Shown here: piece after piece, positions 13,019 through 15,297 of the stretch | Layout: each line of letters opens with the position of its first letter | Numbering within the stretch: position 1 is the first letter of the stretch | Source: Verrucomicrobiota bacterium | GTDB taxonomy: Bacteria > Verrucomicrobiota > Verrucomicrobiia > Chthoniobacterales > UBA10450 | Assembly: GCA_003218785.1 (NCBI GenBank) | Contig: QHOM01000001.1 | Span: 1-15,297 of the forward strand | DNA length: 15,297 nt | Reading direction: 5' to 3' | Notes under the pieces: generated by a model | The model's database searches: none | Told to the model about the DNA's origin: nothing | The model's input: the letters and a program-made list of their open reading frames with translations, nothing else | Translations under genes and position numbers: made by a program

Positions 13019-14710
13019 TCATAACATCTCTGTTTGTTTCTCGCGTGCGCCAGCTTCGCGAGCGGCCATTGCGAATGGGTTGATCTGCGGCGGGGCGTCG
13101 ATGCGTTCCGTGCCGTCGAGGAAACCCTCGACGGTAAGAATTTGGACGCGCGGATAATCTTTATCGTGCCAGAGCTTCGACGTGTAGCGCCCGGCATCCG
13201 CAGCTTCCGTGCGCATTTGTTTACTCGGTTTTTCCAATGTGATTAAAACGCCGCCCGCAGCTTTCTGATTTTCAACATCGCCGAGTAGCGTTGCGACATC
13301 GCTGCGGTTCACTCCGCCGCCTTTCACCTGTACAATAATCTTTTCGCGATGTACCGGCTCACTCCGCGGTAAAGGTTCCTCCATTACTCGCCCAGGAATG
13401 TCCTTCCGTTCGGTTTCGTAATAGTAAAGAAGCCCGTCAACGCCGCGATCTGCCCCCTTGCCTTCACCTTCTTTTAGCGGACGTGCACCGATAAGTGAAA
13501 GCGCCCAGTGCTGGAATTGGAACTTGTCGTTCTCTGCAAGTTGCTTCGCGCCGGCGAAGTCGGTTGGCTGGCCTTTCTCTTCAAACTCGATCTCTTCGCC
13601 GAACGCATCTTTCAGCCGACGCTTGATCAAATTGATCGCTAGATACGTGATGTCGATCCCGATCCATTGTCGATCTAACTTCTGCGCCGCATGAATGGTT
13701 GTGCCGCATCCACAAAATGGATCGAGCACGACATCTCCGGGATTGCTCGAAGCGCTGATGATCCGCTCAAGCAGTGCAACGGGTTTTTGCGTGGGATAAC
13801 CAAGCCTCTCCTGAGCCTGGGAGTTGATCTCCGCGATATCATCCCAAATCGTTTGAACGGGTTTACCTTTGACCTCGTCGAGAAAACGCTTACGACGAAT
13901 TCGTTTGGTTTTATCTTTTGGGAAATAAAGTCGGCCTTCTTTATCCCATTGCTCCATTTTCTCTCGCGAAATTGCCCACCCATTAGCAGGTGGCTTGTAC
14001 CCTTTGTATTCGTACATCAAATTCGGCCGCGGCGCAGGATTGCCCAGATTGTCTAGTTGATACCGGCGTCCATTTTCGTCCGTCATGTTGAAGCGGCTTT
14101 CGAGATATTCTTGATAGCCCTTCGCTTCTTTCGAGTACTGCGAGTTAAACACCGACGTTTCCGACTTCGTGTAAAACAATAGGTCATCATAGCAATCGCC
14201 AAACTTCCGCGAGGTGTGGACGGTGCTGAAACTTCCAACGCGGCGTTTCCAGACGATGTCATTTCGAAAATACCGCGCTCCGAATACGCCATCGAGCAAC
14301 ATTCGCAGGTAGTGATCAGCGGTCGGGTCGCAATGAAGATAAATGCTGCCGCTTGGCTTGAGCACGCGATGAAGTTCTACGAGGCGCGGTGCCATCATCG
14401 CCAGATACGCCATCATCGGTGAATGTTTCAGGAAGCTGTGGAGCGCTTCCATCAGCTCGACCACAGCGACGTTCGGACAATTATCGATAAATTGGTGATA
14501 GGTGTCGGCGGCATCGGCCCAGCTCCAGGTGTCGGTGAAGGCGTGGAATTGCGCCTGACTTACTTGTCCGGTCGGTTCACGAAACAGAACGTTGTAATCG
14601 GCGTTGGAATTAAACGGCGGATCGAGATAGACAAGATCGACGCTCGCGTCGGGAAATTCCTTCCGATCAGAAAGCCATTTCAAATTGTCGCCAAAATAGA
14701 GGCGGTTCAT
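13019..14710 (-). CDS. Beta-class DNA methyltransferase fused to an Mrr-like restriction nuclease domain
   Basis: 563 residues from ATG 14710, where the family N-terminus MNRLYFGDNLKWL begins; the open frame reaches 15070 but the extra part is REP-rich non-coding DNA. Motif IV DPPF (30-33) precedes motif I DPFCGCGTT (330-338), with YPTQKP at 305-310. This order defines beta-class N6-adenine/N4-cytosine methyltransferases, as in Type III Mod. LHCDPTADHYLRMLLD (126-141) is typical. After about residue 395 a second domain follows: FQHWALSLIGA, GADRGVDG (419-426), IIVQVKGGG (458-466) and a GVLIT strand. The Asp in GVDG and the QVK form a PD-(D/E)xK-type site as in Mrr-like endonucleases. One polypeptide may therefore both modify and cut DNA. 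The small gene follows 41 bases downstream. The target site is unknown. Confidence 0.88.
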   Translation of the reverse strand: MNRLYFGDNLKWLSDRKEFPDASVDLVYLDPPFNSNADYNVLFREPTGQVSQAQFHAFTDTWSWADAADTYHQFIDNCPNVAVVELMEALHSFLKHSPMMAYLAMMAPRLVELHRVLKPSGSIYLHCDPTADHYLRMLLDGVFGARYFRNDIVWKRRVGSFSTVHTSRKFGDCYDDLLFYTKSETSVFNSQYSKEAKGYQEYLESRFNMTDENGRRYQLDNLGNPAPRPNLMYEYKGYKPPANGWAISREKMEQWDKEGRLYFPKDKTKRIRRKRFLDEVKGKPVQTIWDDIAEINSQAQERLGYPTQKPVALLERIISASSNPGDVVLDPFCGCGTTIHAAQKLDRQWIGIDITYLAINLIKRRLKDAFGEEIEFEEKGQPTDFAGAKQLAENDKFQFQHWALSLIGARPLKEGEGKGADRGVDGLLYYYETERKDIPGRVMEEPLPRSEPVHREKIIVQVKGGGVNRSDVATLLGDVENQKAAGGVLITLEKPSKQMRTEAADAGRYTSKLWHDKDYPRVQILTVEGFLDGTERIDAPPQINPFAMAAREAGAREKQTEML

Positions 14711-15010
14711 TGCTTCACGTTTTTTACCAGATATTGGGCTGACCGTCCAACGAGCCGCGATGTCAGTCACAATGAAAGTTCGCGATCGCGCCTCGCAGGC
14801 GCCGAAGATGTAACGGCAGCCGTGTCGGCTGCACTTTGGGTCTCGCAGGCGGCACGCCTGCCACCACAGGGATTCATCCCCGCTGCCAACCATCGATGGG
14901 TGATTGTCGAAGAGCCGGTGCGACCATCGCGGCGCAGCAAGTAGGGCAATTGGTTGAGTTCTGTGTTTGCTCTCGAACAGGCGCAAGGGCATTATTAGGG
15001 TTGCAAAAGG
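14711..15010. other. Divergent intergenic region with REP-like hairpins
   Basis: Separates the minus-strand methyltransferase cassette from the plus-strand cyclase gene and must hold both promoters. Besides the two hairpins I see a cgcgatcgcg palindrome at 14781-14790 and no clear -35/-10 pair. Open frames crossing it are chance extensions. Confidence 0.5.
14816..14861. repeat. Pair of REP-like hairpins
   Basis: gcagccg-tgt-cggctgc (14816-14832) and gcaggcg-gca-cgcctgc (14845-14861), both 7-bp perfect stems with 3-base loops, 12 bases apart. A partial third copy of the flank (ctcgcaggcg) lies at 14792-14801. Two short hairpins in close succession is the usual layout of REP/BIME elements. They lie upstream of the methyltransferase gene. 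Confidence 0.7.
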
Positions 15011-15297
15011 GTGAACGCCCAAGATACGTCCGCTGAGCCGAAGCCCGATCTCCCGCTCGAGATCGCGCATCTCTTGTTAATCGACGTGGTCGGTTACTCG
15101 AGACTGCTGGTCAATGAGCAGATTGAGCTGCTCCAAGAGCTGAATCAAATCGTGCGAAACACCGAATGTTTTCGGGCCGCCGAAACGAGGGGTAGACTGA
15201 TCCGGGTGTCGACCGGAGACGGGATGGCGCTCCTTTTCTTCCACAGTCCGGAAGAGCCGGTGCGATGTGCGCTCGAGATCAGCAGAACATTGCAAGA
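15011..15297 (+). CDS. Class III adenylate/guanylate cyclase-domain protein, 3' partial
   Basis: Open from GTG 15011 to the window end, 95 codons. After a short Pro-rich leader it reads IAHLLLIDVVGYSRLL, the first strand of a class III cyclase homology domain with its metal-binding Asp (IDVVGYS, cf. the usual FADIVGFT), then a helix (EQIELLQELNQIVRNTE), then STGDGMALLFF with the second metal-binding Asp (GDG), then PEEPVRCALEISRTL. This matches the beginning of a catalytic domain that makes cAMP or cGMP. In Chthoniobacterales such N-terminal cyclase domains often precede TPR repeats; whether that holds here lies beyond the window. The GTG start is preceded by AAAAGG directly and AGGG ten bases earlier, so the start is probable but not certain. 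No signal peptide is seen, so it is likely cytoplasmic. Confidence 0.75.
   Translation, partial: MNAQDTSAEPKPDLPLEIAHLLLIDVVGYSRLLVNEQIELLQELNQIVRNTECFRAAETRGRLIRVSTGDGMALLFFHSPEEPVRCALEISRTLQ

Noticed and set aside
14423..14944. 173-codon plus-strand frame opposite the methyltransferase
   Set aside because: Antisense shadow with no signal, motif or ribosome binding site.
14711..15070. N-terminal extension of the methyltransferase frame up to 15070
   Set aside because: The extra 120 codons cross REP hairpins and lack family character; the conserved N-terminus starts at ATG 14710.

Overview
The window looks like a chromosomal segment of a soil-type bacterium of the Verrucomicrobiota, perhaps Chthoniobacterales. 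This is an inference from gene content: a class III cyclase N-terminus of a kind I associate with that group, scattered short REP-like hairpins, and GIY-YIG reading frames sitting against tRNA genes. No rRNA or ribosomal protein is present to settle it. Sequence GC is moderately high, and visibly lower around 11.9-13.0 kb.

Layout. 1-2502 (+): a polyprenyl-phosphate glycosyltransferase (GT2, cut by the window edge, oddly fused to a membrane-anchored PepSY-like tail), then an ArnT/PMT-like GT39 membrane glycosyltransferase; the two probably make and use a lipid-linked sugar. 2826-5112 (-): a small exported proline-rich protein built on 24-bp repeats, and a GT-C type membrane glycosyltransferase. 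5150-6925 (-): a tRNA-Asn and a tRNA-fMet, each followed by a chain of decayed GIY-YIG nuclease genes alternating with copies of that tRNA's 3' part; a possible small lipoprotein gene lies between the two clusters. 7044-11843 (+): DUF72 protein, DUF2062 membrane protein, D-alanyl-D-alanine carboxypeptidase, a 6-phosphofructokinase gene broken by a deletion and frameshift, and argG. 11937-14710 (-): a three-gene cassette of a beta-class DNA methyltransferase fused to an Mrr-like nuclease domain, a small unknown protein, and a HEPN-domain protein, which looks like a restriction or defence module. 14711-15010: intergenic with two REP-like hairpins. 15011 to the end (+): the start of a class III nucleotide cyclase-domain protein.

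The most striking feature is the tRNA/GIY-YIG arrangement. Four GIY-YIG frames of at least two subfamilies each begin 6-11 nt after an encoded CCA. Three of them stop at or just before a 15-17 nt perfect hairpin, which is followed by a copy of the same tRNA's 3' part including CCA. All four copies here are broken (frameshift, nonsense codon, internal deletion, truncation), but one is full length with a single stop codon and another is near full length with a single frameshift. This suggests a minimal, single-gene tRNA-targeting mobile element that restores the tRNA 3' end on insertion and may be expressed by processing of the tRNA transcript.

The second system worth attention is the methyltransferase-nuclease / small protein / HEPN cassette.
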